Assembly (NCBI RefSeq): GCF_016918015.1
Contig: NZ_JAERMK010000031.1
Span: 1 to 38,899, forward strand
Length of the DNA stretch: 38,899 nt
Source: Glycomyces sp. YM15
GTDB lineage: Bacteria > Actinomycetota > Actinomycetes > Mycobacteriales > Micromonosporaceae
Direction of reading: 5' to 3'
Shown here: positions 16,793-25,858 of the stretch, piece after piece
Numbering within the stretch: position 1 is the stretch's first letter
Layout of the letters: each line of letters begins with the position of its first letter
Program-made: the position numbers and the translations under genes
The notes under the pieces: model-generated
Database searches by the model: none
What the model saw: only the letters and a program-made list of their open reading frames with translations
What the model was told of the DNA's origin: nothing

Positions 16793-17626
16793 CTACGAAC
16801 CCGCCGCGTACCAGCCCGCCGCGCCCGGCTCGATCCACCACGTGCGCTTGCGGCCGAGCTCGCTCACGAGCCCGTCCTGAATGAACGTCACCGTGTCCTC
16901 CGGGTGCACCGCCACGGCCCGCCCTCGCGCCCGCCGCACCTCGATGCGGAGCCGCTTCCGGAAGCGCCCCACCGTGACCGGCACGGCCACCGCGACGTCG
17001 ACCTTCCCGTCGGCCGGGTCCGGCTCGGCCAGCACCATGTCATCGGCCGCCGCGTACCCGTCCGCGTTCGCGACCACGCAGGCCAGGATCTGCTCGCTGC
17101 CGTCGGCCAGCACCACATCGTCGATGTTCACGACCCCGCGCCAAGGCCGGTCCCCGCCGCCGAGCCGCACGCCGTCGACCGCGACGCCGCCGCCGTCGTG
17201 GCGCAGCAGATCAGTGCGTTTCACCACTCCCTCGGCGACGGCCGCGGCCACCTCCGCGGGTTTCTCGGGCAGGCCCAGCCGCGCCACGATCCCCGGCGCC
17301 GTCCCCAAGGGCAGGATCGCGATCGCGCGCAGATCTGGGATCGTGCGCCCCTCCGGCAGACCCTCGGGCCGCTTGCTCGGGACGGGGACCGCTTGGCGCA
17401 CCAACCGCGCCACAACGGCATTGACCTGCTCGTCCGTGTCCGCAGCGAGCACGATCCGCTCGTCCGGACCACCCAGCGCCGCGTCGACTTCCTCGGGTTT
17501 GGAGGCCTCGGCGGTGCGCACCACCGCGCCCCGCGCCTTCAGCTCGTCCACCAGATGCAGCGCCTGTGTGCGCGGCCCGGGGTTGGCGCAGGTCGCTTCC
17601 ACGAGTGTCAACACGACAACGTTCAC
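16793..17626 (-). CDS. Diacylglycerol-kinase-like protein with degraded nucleotide motif
   Basis: About 277 residues, related to the DAGK/YegS lipid kinase fold. The N-terminal layout ANPGPRTQALHLVDELKARG matches the NP..G motif and helix of that family. Further on, LPLGTAPGIVARLGLP matches the PLGT.N..AR.LGLP motif, and the C-terminal half has the beta-sandwich VVANADGYAAADDMVLAEP. The usual GGDGT phosphate-binding loop reads AADTDEQVNAV here, so the key glycines are missing. GTG 17626 is preferred, since AAGGTGG lies just upstream; GTG 17635 is possible. It is divergent from purA. Either an inactive relative or an altered kinase. Confidence 0.7.
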   Translation of the reverse strand: MNVVVLTLVEATCANPGPRTQALHLVDELKARGAVVRTAEASKPEEVDAALGGPDERIVLAADTDEQVNAVVARLVRQAVPVPSKRPEGLPEGRTIPDLRAIAILPLGTAPGIVARLGLPEKPAEVAAAVAEGVVKRTDLLRHDGGGVAVDGVRLGGGDRPWRGVVNIDDVVLADGSEQILACVVANADGYAAADDMVLAEPDPADGKVDVAVAVPVTVGRFRKRLRIEVRRARGRAVAVHPEDTVTFIQDGLVSELGRKRTWWIEPGAAGWYAAGS

Positions 17627-17728
17627 AGCCGCCACCTTACGGTGTGACGGGGACCCGGTTCATAGTGCTTAGGCCTGGTGAGACCCCGCGTAAACGAATG
17701 CAAGTAGGCTTACCAGGTAATCGGGTGA

Positions 17729-19039
<1,311 letters not shown>

Positions 19040-19053
19040 GCCCGCAAGCGAAT

Positions 19054-19086
19054 CGAAGGGCGTCGGACGTTGTCCGGCGCCCTTCG
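19054..19086 (+). terminator. purA terminator
   Basis: CGAAGGGCGTCGGAC (19054-19068) pairs with GTCCGGCGCCCTTCG (19072-19086) around GTT, 15 bp with one G-U pair, starting 15 bases after the purA stop. Confidence 0.8.
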
Positions 19087-19154
19087 GCGTGCCCACCCCG
19101 GTGAGGTCGGACGAACCGGGCCGGCCGCCGGTCGACCAGCCGGGGGATGCGTGG

Positions 19155-19385
19155 TCAGGCGTTGAGGGCGTCGTTGATCTTGCGGACCATCTCGGCCATG
19201 ACGGGGCTGGGCTCGCCCTTGTGCGCCCGGTCGGCGGCGTCGATGACGACGCCGATGGTGGTGCGGAAGTGCTCGGCCTCGGCGAGGTCGTGGGCTTCGA
19301 GCACGCGGACCGAGTCGGTGATCGCAGGGAAGACCAGGTCGGCGAGCTCGGCGGTGGACCTGCGGTTCCGTCCGCACGTCGAGGG
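19155..19385 (-). pseudogene. C-terminal remnant of an unidentified minus-strand gene
   Basis: The last 60 or so codons look like real protein: ELADLVFPAITDSVRVLEAH, then DLAEAEHFRTTIGVVIDAAD and MVRKINDALNA before the stop, an acidic helical C-terminus. Upstream of about 19355 the frame turns Arg/Ser/Thr-rich, has no good start codon and no ribosome-binding site. GTG 19304 could start a 49-residue protein. The 5' part seems to be lost, at about the same point where an opposite-facing remnant begins. Confidence 0.4.
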
Positions 19386-19389
19386 GTGA

Positions 19390-19527
19390 CCGGCGGCTGG
19401 CCCTGGGGCGGGCCCGAGGACGACGCGGCCGACGGTGGTCGTGGAGTTCGACGACCACCCTGACCGCGAACCGATCCAGGTCACGGTGCAAAGCGAAGCG
19501 ATCCGCCGCGCCGTCGAGGCGAAGTAG
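19390..19527 (+). pseudogene. C-terminal remnant of an unidentified plus-strand gene
   Basis: The frame after the stop at 19387-19389 ends VVVEFDDHPDREPIQVTVQS and EAIRRAVEAK, which reads as a genuine protein C-terminus with normal codon use. From GTG 19441 only 28 residues remain, and no ribosome-binding site is seen. It is either a remnant or a very small gene. I cannot assign a family. Confidence 0.35.
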
Positions 19528-19557
19528 CGGTTCGCGGCTGCTTTCGGTGCCCGCCAG

Positions 19558-20040
19558 TCAGACTCGATCGCCGAGCGGCTTGGCCATGAACCGCTCGGCG
19601 CTCGGCTCCGAGTCCGATGACGCGGCGATGTCCTTGAAGCCGTGCCGCTCGTAGAGGCGCTTCGCCGCCGCGTTGCGCTCGTAGACGGCCAGCCGCAGCT
19701 CCGCCGCGCCCGAAGCGCGAGCCCACTGCGCCACCCCGAGCACCAGGGCGTCGCCGACACCGGCGCCTCTCGCCTTGGGACTCACCCACATGGCGATGAG
19801 CTCCCGCACCAGGGGATCGCCGGTCGGCACGCCGCTCGCCATCCCGGCCGGGCGTCCGTCGACCTCGGCGACGAGGTTGTGCGAGCCGGGCATCGCGAGA
19901 CGGGCGCGCCAGCGCTCCTCCCGGTCGTCCTCGCCCTGCCAGTCGGCCAGGCGGGAACCGAACGCGTCGGGCGCTTCGGCCAGCGCCGCGAGCCGCAGCT
20001 CCCTCCACAAGCGCCAGTCGTCGCCGGTGAGCACCCGCAC
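19558..20040 (-). CDS. GNAT-family N-acetyltransferase
   Basis: About 160 residues with the GNAT fold. The acetyl-CoA loop is seen in MWVSPKARGAGVGDALV (motif A, R-G-x-G-x-G/A), and motif B-like ELRLAVYERNAAAKRLYERH with GF follows. The acceptor cannot be predicted; relatives modify small amines or protein N-termini. GTG 20040 is preferred because GGAGGTGAT sits eight bases upstream; the longer GTG at 20049 overlaps that ribosome-binding site. It is transcribed on its own or with the small exported peptide gene upstream, 37 bases away on the same strand. Confidence 0.85.
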   Translation of the reverse strand: MRVLTGDDWRLWRELRLAALAEAPDAFGSRLADWQGEDDREERWRARLAMPGSHNLVAEVDGRPAGMASGVPTGDPLVRELIAMWVSPKARGAGVGDALVLGVAQWARASGAAELRLAVYERNAAAKRLYERHGFKDIAASSDSEPSAERFMAKPLGDRV

Positions 20041-20076
20041 ATCGATCACCTCCGCAGTGTGCCAGCCTCCGCGAAG

Positions 20077-20262
20077 TCAGGCGTAGAGGGTTTCGGACAC
20101 GTTCCAGGCCGCGTCCATCAGGTCCTCCAGCGTGACGCTGTCGGCGGACAGCGCCTGGAGGGTCAGGTCGGCGCCGTCGCCGACGGCGATCGCGCAGCCG
20201 AAGGCTCCCGCAGCGCTGAACGCGGCCGCGAGGGCCAGGGCGGCGATGGGGATCTTGCGCAT
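20077..20262 (-). CDS. Small exported peptide, 61 residues
   Basis: A Sec-type signal: MRKIPIAALALAAAFSAAGA, then FGC with Cys23 as a possible but imperfect lipidation site. The mature part is about 38 residues, acidic and helical (LEDLMDAAWNVSETLYA). GAAGGAA lies upstream of ATG 20262; the longer frame to 20334 adds no signal character. The family is unknown. The gene lies just upstream of the GNAT gene on the same strand and might be co-transcribed. Confidence 0.55.
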   Translation of the reverse strand: MRKIPIAALALAAAFSAAGAFGCAIAVGDGADLTLQALSADSVTLEDLMDAAWNVSETLYA

Positions 20263-20434
20263 GGGAGGGCGTTCCTTCGTGAGAGGTGGGGGCGAGTGCC
20301 CCGTTCGAGGCAGCGTACATCGCTGCAACCACACTGCGTGTTCTCGTTGTCACTTTGTGCAATTGCTGCTGGTTTGCACTCCTGTGCGGGCCAAGGCCTG
20401 CGACATCGACTGGGGCCGTTGCTACCGTGTCGCC

Positions 20435-21067
20435 GTGGCAGACGAAGCGACGAAGGTCTTCTACGACGCGGTGGCCGCTCGGTACGCGCAGCTGCTTCCG
20501 GACACGGCGGTGGAATCGGCGGTCGATCTCGCGATGGTCGCGCAGTTCGTGGACGAGCTCGGCGAGGGCGCGGAGGTGCTGGACGCGGGCTGCGGCACGG
20601 GCAGGATGATCGCCCACCTGCACTCGCTCAGCAGTGCGCTTTCGGTCACCGGGCTCGACGTGTCGCCGCAGATGCTGCGGGAGGCGCGCGTCGCGCACCC
20701 GCAGTCGCGGCTCGTCGAGGGCGCGCTGGAGGCGCTGCCGTTCGCGGATGTGGAATTCGGCGGCGTGCTGGCGTGGTACTCGATCATCCACACGCCGCCG
20801 CACGAGCTTCATCGGGTTCTCGGCGAGTTCCATCGGGTGCTGCGGCCTGGAGGGGTGGCGCTGCTGGCGTATCAGGCCGGCACGGGGGAGCGGTCGACGT
20901 CGGGTGCGTACGGCGTGGACGTCGAGCTGCACGCGTTCCTGCATCACAGTCCGTATGTCGCGGCGGCGCTGGAGGCCGCGGGTCTGCACCCGATCGCGGT
21001 GTTGGACCGCGACGCTCGCCGCGGGGAGCGGCACGGGCAGGGGTTCGTGCTCGCTCGGCGGGCATGA
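20435..21067 (+). CDS. Class I SAM-dependent methyltransferase
   Basis: A 210-residue methyltransferase (Methyltransf_11/25 type). Motif I is EVLDAGCGTGRM at about residues 47-58, the acidic motif II is VTGLDVSPQML, and VLAWYSIIHTPP and FHRVLRPGGVALL follow, in proper order. The target is a small molecule that cannot be named. GTG 20435 is chosen as the start of VADEATKVFYDAVAARY, the usual family opening. There is no ribosome-binding site, and TACCGT seven bases upstream could be a -10, so a leaderless mRNA is plausible. Confidence 0.87.
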   Translation: MADEATKVFYDAVAARYAQLLPDTAVESAVDLAMVAQFVDELGEGAEVLDAGCGTGRMIAHLHSLSSALSVTGLDVSPQMLREARVAHPQSRLVEGALEALPFADVEFGGVLAWYSIIHTPPHELHRVLGEFHRVLRPGGVALLAYQAGTGERSTSGAYGVDVELHAFLHHSPYVAAALEAAGLHPIAVLDRDARRGERHGQGFVLARRA

Positions 21068-21101
21068 GCGGTCTCGGTGCCGCCTTGGGCGCGCGTTCAG
21101 G

Positions 21102-21806
21102 TCACCGGTAGCCGTAGAGGCGCATGGCGGTCGCGTTGTCCGGCTGGTCCCAGAACAGGTCGTGCAGGTCTGGCGGGAGTTCGGTCCGGTGGGTTCCGGT
21201 GGTGCCGGCGCGGAAGAACCCGGGCTGGTCGCCGTGGAGTTCGTCGAAGGCGGGGATCCGGGCGTTCTCGGCGGGGTTCAGGTCGGGGGCGGCTTCGCCG
21301 ATGGCCTGCTTCACGGCGGCGAGTGGATCGGCGATGAGGTCCTCGAAGCGGACCCAGATGGGGGCGGGGCTCGCCGAGTGGTGCCAGGAGAGCACGTTCT
21401 GGCCCCATCCCCCGGTGCCGCCGGTGGTGCGGGTGATGATCGTGCGCGCCTCTTCGGTGAAGCGGTCCTCGTAGTCGGTTTCGCCCGCGTACTGCGCGGT
21501 CCACAGGCGCGCCCAGGAGACCACGCAGTCGCGGCCGTCCCGCACCAGGCAGACGGCGCGGTCCTCCGCCGCGATCACGGGGTCGTCGCGCCGCCGGTGG
21601 GTCTTGACGAAGTACACCTCGTCGGCGTCCCGCATCTGGTCGAAGGTGCCGGGCCGGTCGCGGGCGTCCATCAGGTCGGCGCCGATCTGGGCGGCGACGC
21701 CGTCGACGTCGTAGACCACATAGGTCGGTACGCCGTAGAGGCGGTGCAGCGCGATGCGGAAGAAGGTGTTGCCGGAGCGGGGGAACGAGGCGAGCCAGAC
21801 GATCAC
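21102..21806 (-). CDS. PAPS-dependent sulfotransferase
   Basis: A 234-residue cytosolic sulfotransferase. The 5'-phosphosulfate loop is SFPRSGNTFFR at residues 7-17. FVKTH at 66-70 carries the likely catalytic Lys/His. The 3'-phosphate motif is CLVRDGRDCVVS at 86-97. The C-terminal FFRAGTTGTHRTELPPD fits the PAPS-binding RKG-like region, with the glycine-threonine variant. It would transfer sulfate from PAPS to an alcohol or amine on a small molecule or glycan. GTG start at 21806. No sulfate-activation genes are nearby. Convergent with the methyltransferase, 34 bases apart. Confidence 0.85.
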   Translation of the reverse strand: MIVWLASFPRSGNTFFRIALHRLYGVPTYVVYDVDGVAAQIGADLMDARDRPGTFDQMRDADEVYFVKTHRRRDDPVIAAEDRAVCLVRDGRDCVVSWARLWTAQYAGETDYEDRFTEEARTIITRTTGGTGGWGQNVLSWHHSASPAPIWVRFEDLIADPLAAVKQAIGEAAPDLNPAENARIPAFDELHGDQPGFFRAGTTGTHRTELPPDLHDLFWDQPDNATAMRLYGYR

Positions 21807-21912
21807 CGCGCCAGCCTAGGGACCGCCGCCGACACCGCTCGACCGCCCGCTCGGCCGGCCGCGCGCGGGTCCGCTGCCTATTCTGGAGTCCCACTCCGAG
21901 AGGCGACCGCCC

Positions 21913-22503
21913 GTGAAACCACTGCGACCCCTGCTCGCGCTGCTCTTGCTCCCCGCGCTCGTCTCGTGCGGGGACGACGCCGACGCGGGCGGCGCGCCCG
22001 CGTCCAGCGACACCGCGATGGCCGTCGAGGACGGCGTGCAGCTCGAGTTCCGGATGGTGGAGGAGTCGCTCGGCGGCACCGCGACCGACTGCAGGGCCCG
22101 CTACCCCGATACCGGCGGCGTGTCGGTCACGCCCGACGCGGACCCCGGCGAGCCGCTCGACGTGTGCGCCGAGACCGACGGGTACCTCGGTGAACTGCGG
22201 CTCGCTCCGGCGATCGTGACGGCCGAGCATGTCGAGTACGTCGACTTCGATTACGGGACGGCGGGCCTGCCCACGGTCTACGTGGTGTTCGACGAAGAAG
22301 GGGTCGAGGCGTGGAAGGCCGCCGTAGCGGCGGCCACCACCAGGGACGGGTGGCCCGGGCTCGTCCACATCATGGTCGAGGGCCGGCCGATCGAGGTCAC
22401 CGACAGCAGCCTCAGCCCGGGCGACGTCCACCAGATCCAGGGCATCGCCACGATCGAGGAGGCGGAAGCGCTCGTCGAGACCATGGCCACCGGCTCCGGC
22501 TGA
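21913..22503 (+). CDS. Lipoprotein with a SecD P1-head-like C-terminal domain
   Basis: A 196-residue lipoprotein. The signal MKPLRPLLALLLLPALVSC has its lipobox Cys at 19, followed by a short Ala/Gly/Ser linker. The C-terminal half (YVVFDEEGVEAWKAAVAAAT, HIMVEGRPIEV, QIQGIATIEEAEALVETMAT and G) follows the order of the periplasmic P1 head of SecD (F-x-x-x-G, VLDG.V...P, I.G.F....A..L...L..G). There are no membrane helices, so it is not SecD itself. It would sit on the outer face of the membrane. GTG start with GAGAGGCG upstream. The role is unknown. Confidence 0.65.
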   Translation: MKPLRPLLALLLLPALVSCGDDADAGGAPASSDTAMAVEDGVQLEFRMVEESLGGTATDCRARYPDTGGVSVTPDADPGEPLDVCAETDGYLGELRLAPAIVTAEHVEYVDFDYGTAGLPTVYVVFDEEGVEAWKAAVAAATTRDGWPGLVHIMVEGRPIEVTDSSLSPGDVHQIQGIATIEEAEALVETMATGSG

Positions 22504-22621
22504 CCCTGCCTTCGGCGTGAACCTTCGGTTCGCGGCCACGCAGGGGTACCGCCCGACCACTCATCGCCGCTATAGTGCGGATTGGACGCTGTTCGCGCCG
22601 ATTCGCCCCTTAGGAGCGTCT

Positions 22622-23998
22622 ATGAGGACAATGACGACCTGCGTAGCGGCCGCAACGCTGCTGCTCGCCGTATCCGCCTGCAGCCCGGAGGCGTCCGAGG
22701 ACGGCGACGGTTCGATCGTCTTCTGGACCCCGTACACCACCCCTGAGCGGATCGCGGCGCAGCAGCCCGTGATCGACGCGTTCACCGAGGCCACCGGTAT
22801 CGAGGTCGAGATGGTCCCGCTCGAACCGGACCAGGCCGGGCAGACCCTCGTCACGGCCGCCGCCTCCGGCGACGTGCCCGACGTGATCGCGCACAATCCG
22901 TCGAGCACGGCCGCGTGGGCCGCGCAGGGCCTGCTCGACGACCAAGCGCCGCAAGCGGTCGTGGACGAACTCGGCGCCGACACGTTCAGTCGGGCCGCGC
23001 TCGACATGGTCACGATCGGCGGGAGCCTGCACGCCGTGCCGTCGGACGGGTGGGGCCACACCATCGCCTACCGCACCGATCTGTTCGAGGACGCCGGGCT
23101 CGAACCGCCCGCATCGGTCGCCGACATCGCGGCGGCGGCCGAGGCGCTCGACGCGGACGGCTTGGCGGGCATCGCGATCGGGACCACCCCGGGCGACGTG
23201 TACACGCAGGAGGGCATCGAGTCGATGCTGCTCCCGTTCGGCTGCGAGCTCGCCGCCGACGGCAGCGTCGCAATCGACTCGCCCGAGTGCGTCGAGGGCC
23301 TGGCCCACTACCAGCGGCTCGCCGCCGCGGCCGGACCGGCGCAAGTGGACGTCGAAGCCGCGCGAGCCGCTTACCTCTCGGGGTCGGCCGCGATGGTGCT
23401 GTTCTCCTCCCACATCGTCGACGAGGTCGCCGGACTCGACGTCGACAACCCCGTGACCTGCGCCGAATGCGCCGAGAACCCGCGGTTCCTGGCCGAGAAC
23501 ACCGCGTACCTGACCACGTTCACCGGCACCGGGACCGAAGCACCCGTCGAGTACGGGCAGACCACGAACTACGGGATCCCCGCGGGCGCGAACACCGCCG
23601 ACGCCAAGGAGTTCGTGAAGTTCATGCTCACCGACGGGTACGTCGAGAACCTCGCCTCCGCGACCGAGGGCCGCATCCCGGTGCGGCCCGGCCCCGAGGC
23701 CGGGTCCCACGAGTATCTGGACGCGTGGTCGGCGCTGCCGTTCGGCAACGACCAGACCCAGGAGGTCTCGATCGAGCAGGTCTACGGTCCCGCGCTGGTC
23801 GAACGGCTCGCCGCCGGGGCCGAGGAGTTCACACGCTGGGGCTGGGGCACCGATGACGCCGAGCTCGCCGGGATCGTGTTCTCCCAGACGCTCCTCGCGA
23901 CCGAGGCCGAAGCGCTGTTCGACGGCGCGCCGCCCGCCGAGGCGGCGGCCGCGATGGCCGCGAGTGTCGAAGCGGCCCAACAGGACCTGGGCGGATGA
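22622..23998 (+). CDS. Carbohydrate ABC transporter substrate-binding lipoprotein
   Basis: A 458-residue family-1 binding protein. The signal ends at lipobox Cys20 (LLLAVSAC). The mature domain begins SIVFWTPYTTPERI and contains the family hallmarks VDAFTEATGIEVEMV-like strand, WAAQGLLDD and GWGHTIAYRTDLFEDAG. ATG 22622 has TAGGAG upstream, and TATAGT at 22571-22576 may be the promoter -10. It leads a five-gene operon with a Gfo/Idh oxidoreductase and a GH13 enzyme, so the cargo is probably an alpha-linked gluco-oligosaccharide or derivative; this is inferred from the neighbours. Confidence 0.9.
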   Translation: MRTMTTCVAAATLLLAVSACSPEASEDGDGSIVFWTPYTTPERIAAQQPVIDAFTEATGIEVEMVPLEPDQAGQTLVTAAASGDVPDVIAHNPSSTAAWAAQGLLDDQAPQAVVDELGADTFSRAALDMVTIGGSLHAVPSDGWGHTIAYRTDLFEDAGLEPPASVADIAAAAEALDADGLAGIAIGTTPGDVYTQEGIESMLLPFGCELAADGSVAIDSPECVEGLAHYQRLAAAAGPAQVDVEAARAAYLSGSAAMVLFSSHIVDEVAGLDVDNPVTCAECAENPRFLAENTAYLTTFTGTGTEAPVEYGQTTNYGIPAGANTADAKEFVKFMLTDGYVENLASATEGRIPVRPGPEAGSHEYLDAWSALPFGNDQTQEVSIEQVYGPALVERLAAGAEEFTRWGWGTDDAELAGIVFSQTLLATEAEALFDGAPPAEAAAAMAASVEAAQQDLGG

Positions 23999-25008
23999 GA
24001 GCGACTTCCCGAGGCGCCGTCGGCGTGCGCGCCGCCGAGCGCGGCACCGGGCGGCCCGCCCCCGAACCGCCGCGCGGGCGCCGCCCGAAACCGCTGACGC
24101 TCTCGCGGCGCGAGGACCTGCACGGCCGACTCCTGGTAAGCCCCACCGTGATCGTCGTGGCGCTGTTCGCGGTCCTGCCGTTCCTCGCCGTCGTGCTGTT
24201 CGCGTTCCTCGACGTGCGGCTCGTCGACATCCCGCGCCTGTACCTCGACAACCTCGTGTTCACCGGCGAGAACGTCGCGGTCGTATGGAACTCGCCGCGG
24301 TTCTGGTCGGCAGCGACGACCACTGTGGTCTACGCGGGGGCCTCCGCCGCCGGGGCGGTGCTCGTCGGCCTCGCCGTCGCGCTGGCGCTGCGGCGGCCCT
24401 TCCGGGGCCGCGGGCTGATCCGGGCGCTCGTGCTCGTCCCCTACGTGCTGCCGGTGGTCGCGGCCGCCACGATCTGGAAGACGCTCCTCAACCCCGGGTA
24501 CGGGCTGGTCAACGCGGTGGGCGTCGAATGGCTCGGATGGTCCGAGCCGATCGCGTTCCTCACCACGACGAGCCGGGACCTCGGGCCGTTCGAGGTCCCG
24601 GTGGCGCTGCTGTGCGTGATCGCCTTCGAAGTGTGGAAGACCTTCCCGCTCGCGTTCCTGTTCATCACCGCGCGCCTGCAAGTGGTCCCCGGGGACGTCG
24701 AGGAGGCCGCGCAGATCGACGGCGCCGGGAAGACCCGGATCTTCCGGCACCTGCTGCTTCCCGAACTCGCCGGGGTGATGGCGCTGCTCGGGGTGCTGCG
24801 GTTCCTGTGGTCATTCCAGAACTTCAACGACATCTACCTGCTCACCGGCGGCGCGGGCGGCACCGAAGTGCTCGCGGTGCGGGTCTACTCGGAGCTGGTG
24901 GTGCGCGCGAACATCGGCACGGCGAGCGCGACGGGCCTGCTCATGACCGGGATGCTCCTGGTCGTGGTCGCGGTCTACGCGTGGATGGTCAAACGGGGGC
25001 GGGCATGA
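23995..25008 (+). CDS. Sugar ABC transporter permease (MalF/UgpA type)
   Basis: A 337-residue permease. A basic, proline-rich cytoplasmic tail of about 45 residues precedes the first helix (VSPTVIVVALFAVLPFLAVV). The ATPase-docking EAA loop is PGDVEEAAQIDGAGKTRIF followed by HLLLPEL. The ATG overlaps the binding-protein stop (ATGA), so expression is coupled. It forms the channel with the next permease. As in the first importer of this window, no ATPase gene is present. Confidence 0.9.
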   Translation: MRATSRGAVGVRAAERGTGRPAPEPPRGRRPKPLTLSRREDLHGRLLVSPTVIVVALFAVLPFLAVVLFAFLDVRLVDIPRLYLDNLVFTGENVAVVWNSPRFWSAATTTVVYAGASAAGAVLVGLAVALALRRPFRGRGLIRALVLVPYVLPVVAAATIWKTLLNPGYGLVNAVGVEWLGWSEPIAFLTTTSRDLGPFEVPVALLCVIAFEVWKTFPLAFLFITARLQVVPGDVEEAAQIDGAGKTRIFRHLLLPELAGVMALLGVLRFLWSFQNFNDIYLLTGGAGGTEVLAVRVYSELVVRANIGTASATGLLMTGMLLVVVAVYAWMVKRGRA

Positions 25009-25853
25009 GCCGACCGAGCACTGAGGACCGCGTCCTCGGCGCCCTCCGCTGGACGGTCATCGCCGTCGCGGTGGTCGTCACCGCCGGGCCGCTCCTCTAC
25101 GGGTTCCTGCTCTCCTTGCGGCCCTTCCAGTCCGTGGTCTCCGAACCGCTCGACCTGATCCCCTCGCCCGACGAGATCACGATCGACGCGTACCCGACCG
25201 CCATGGCCGAATACGGCCTCGGCGGCAACATGTGGAACTCCCTGCAGGTCGCGCTCGCCACCGCCGCGCTCGCGATCCTCTTCAGCGTCCTCGGCGCCTA
25301 CGCGGCCGTGCGGCTGCGCTTCCTCGGCCGCGACACGGTGAACGTCGTCTTCCTCGGCGTCTACCTCCTTCCCGGCATCGTGCTCGCCGTGCCGCTGTTC
25401 GTGCTGCTCAGCCGGGTCGGACTCACGGGGACGCTCGTCGGGCTCGTGTTCGTGTACGTGGCGCAGACCGTGCCCGTCGCGCTCTACATGCTCCGCACCT
25501 ACCTCGTGGCAGTGCCGTCCTCAGTGGAGGAGTCGGCGATGATCGACGGCTGCGGCCGCCTCGCCCTCATCCGCCGCGTCGTGCTCCCCCTCGCCCTCCC
25601 CGGCGTCGCCGCCACCGCCCTGTACGTGTTCATGATCGCCTGGAACGAGTACCTGTTCGCGCTGCTGTTCCTCGTCGCCGACCGCGACCGCTGGACGGTC
25701 TCGCTCGGCATCGCGCAGCTCACCGAGTTCTCGGTGCCGACCACCGTGCTCATGGCCGGGTCGATCGCGATCACCGTCCCGGTGGTCGCCGGCTTCTTCC
25801 TGGCCCAGCGGCTGCTCGTCACGGGTCTCACCTCGGGGGCGGAGAAAGGGTAG
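25005..25853 (+). CDS. Sugar ABC transporter permease (MalG/UgpE type)
   Basis: A 282-residue permease whose ATG overlaps the previous stop by four bases. The EAA loop is PSSVEESAMIDGCGRLALI followed by VVLPLALP, with the first Ala of EAA replaced by Ser. The C-terminus QRLLVTGLTSGAEKG is typical of this subunit. The oxidoreductase gene starts five bases after its stop. Confidence 0.9.
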   Translation: MSRPSTEDRVLGALRWTVIAVAVVVTAGPLLYGFLLSLRPFQSVVSEPLDLIPSPDEITIDAYPTAMAEYGLGGNMWNSLQVALATAALAILFSVLGAYAAVRLRFLGRDTVNVVFLGVYLLPGIVLAVPLFVLLSRVGLTGTLVGLVFVYVAQTVPVALYMLRTYLVAVPSSVEESAMIDGCGRLALIRRVVLPLALPGVAATALYVFMIAWNEYLFALLFLVADRDRWTVSLGIAQLTEFSVPTTVLMAGSIAITVPVVAGFFLAQRLLVTGLTSGAEKG

Positions 25854-25858
25854 GGCGC

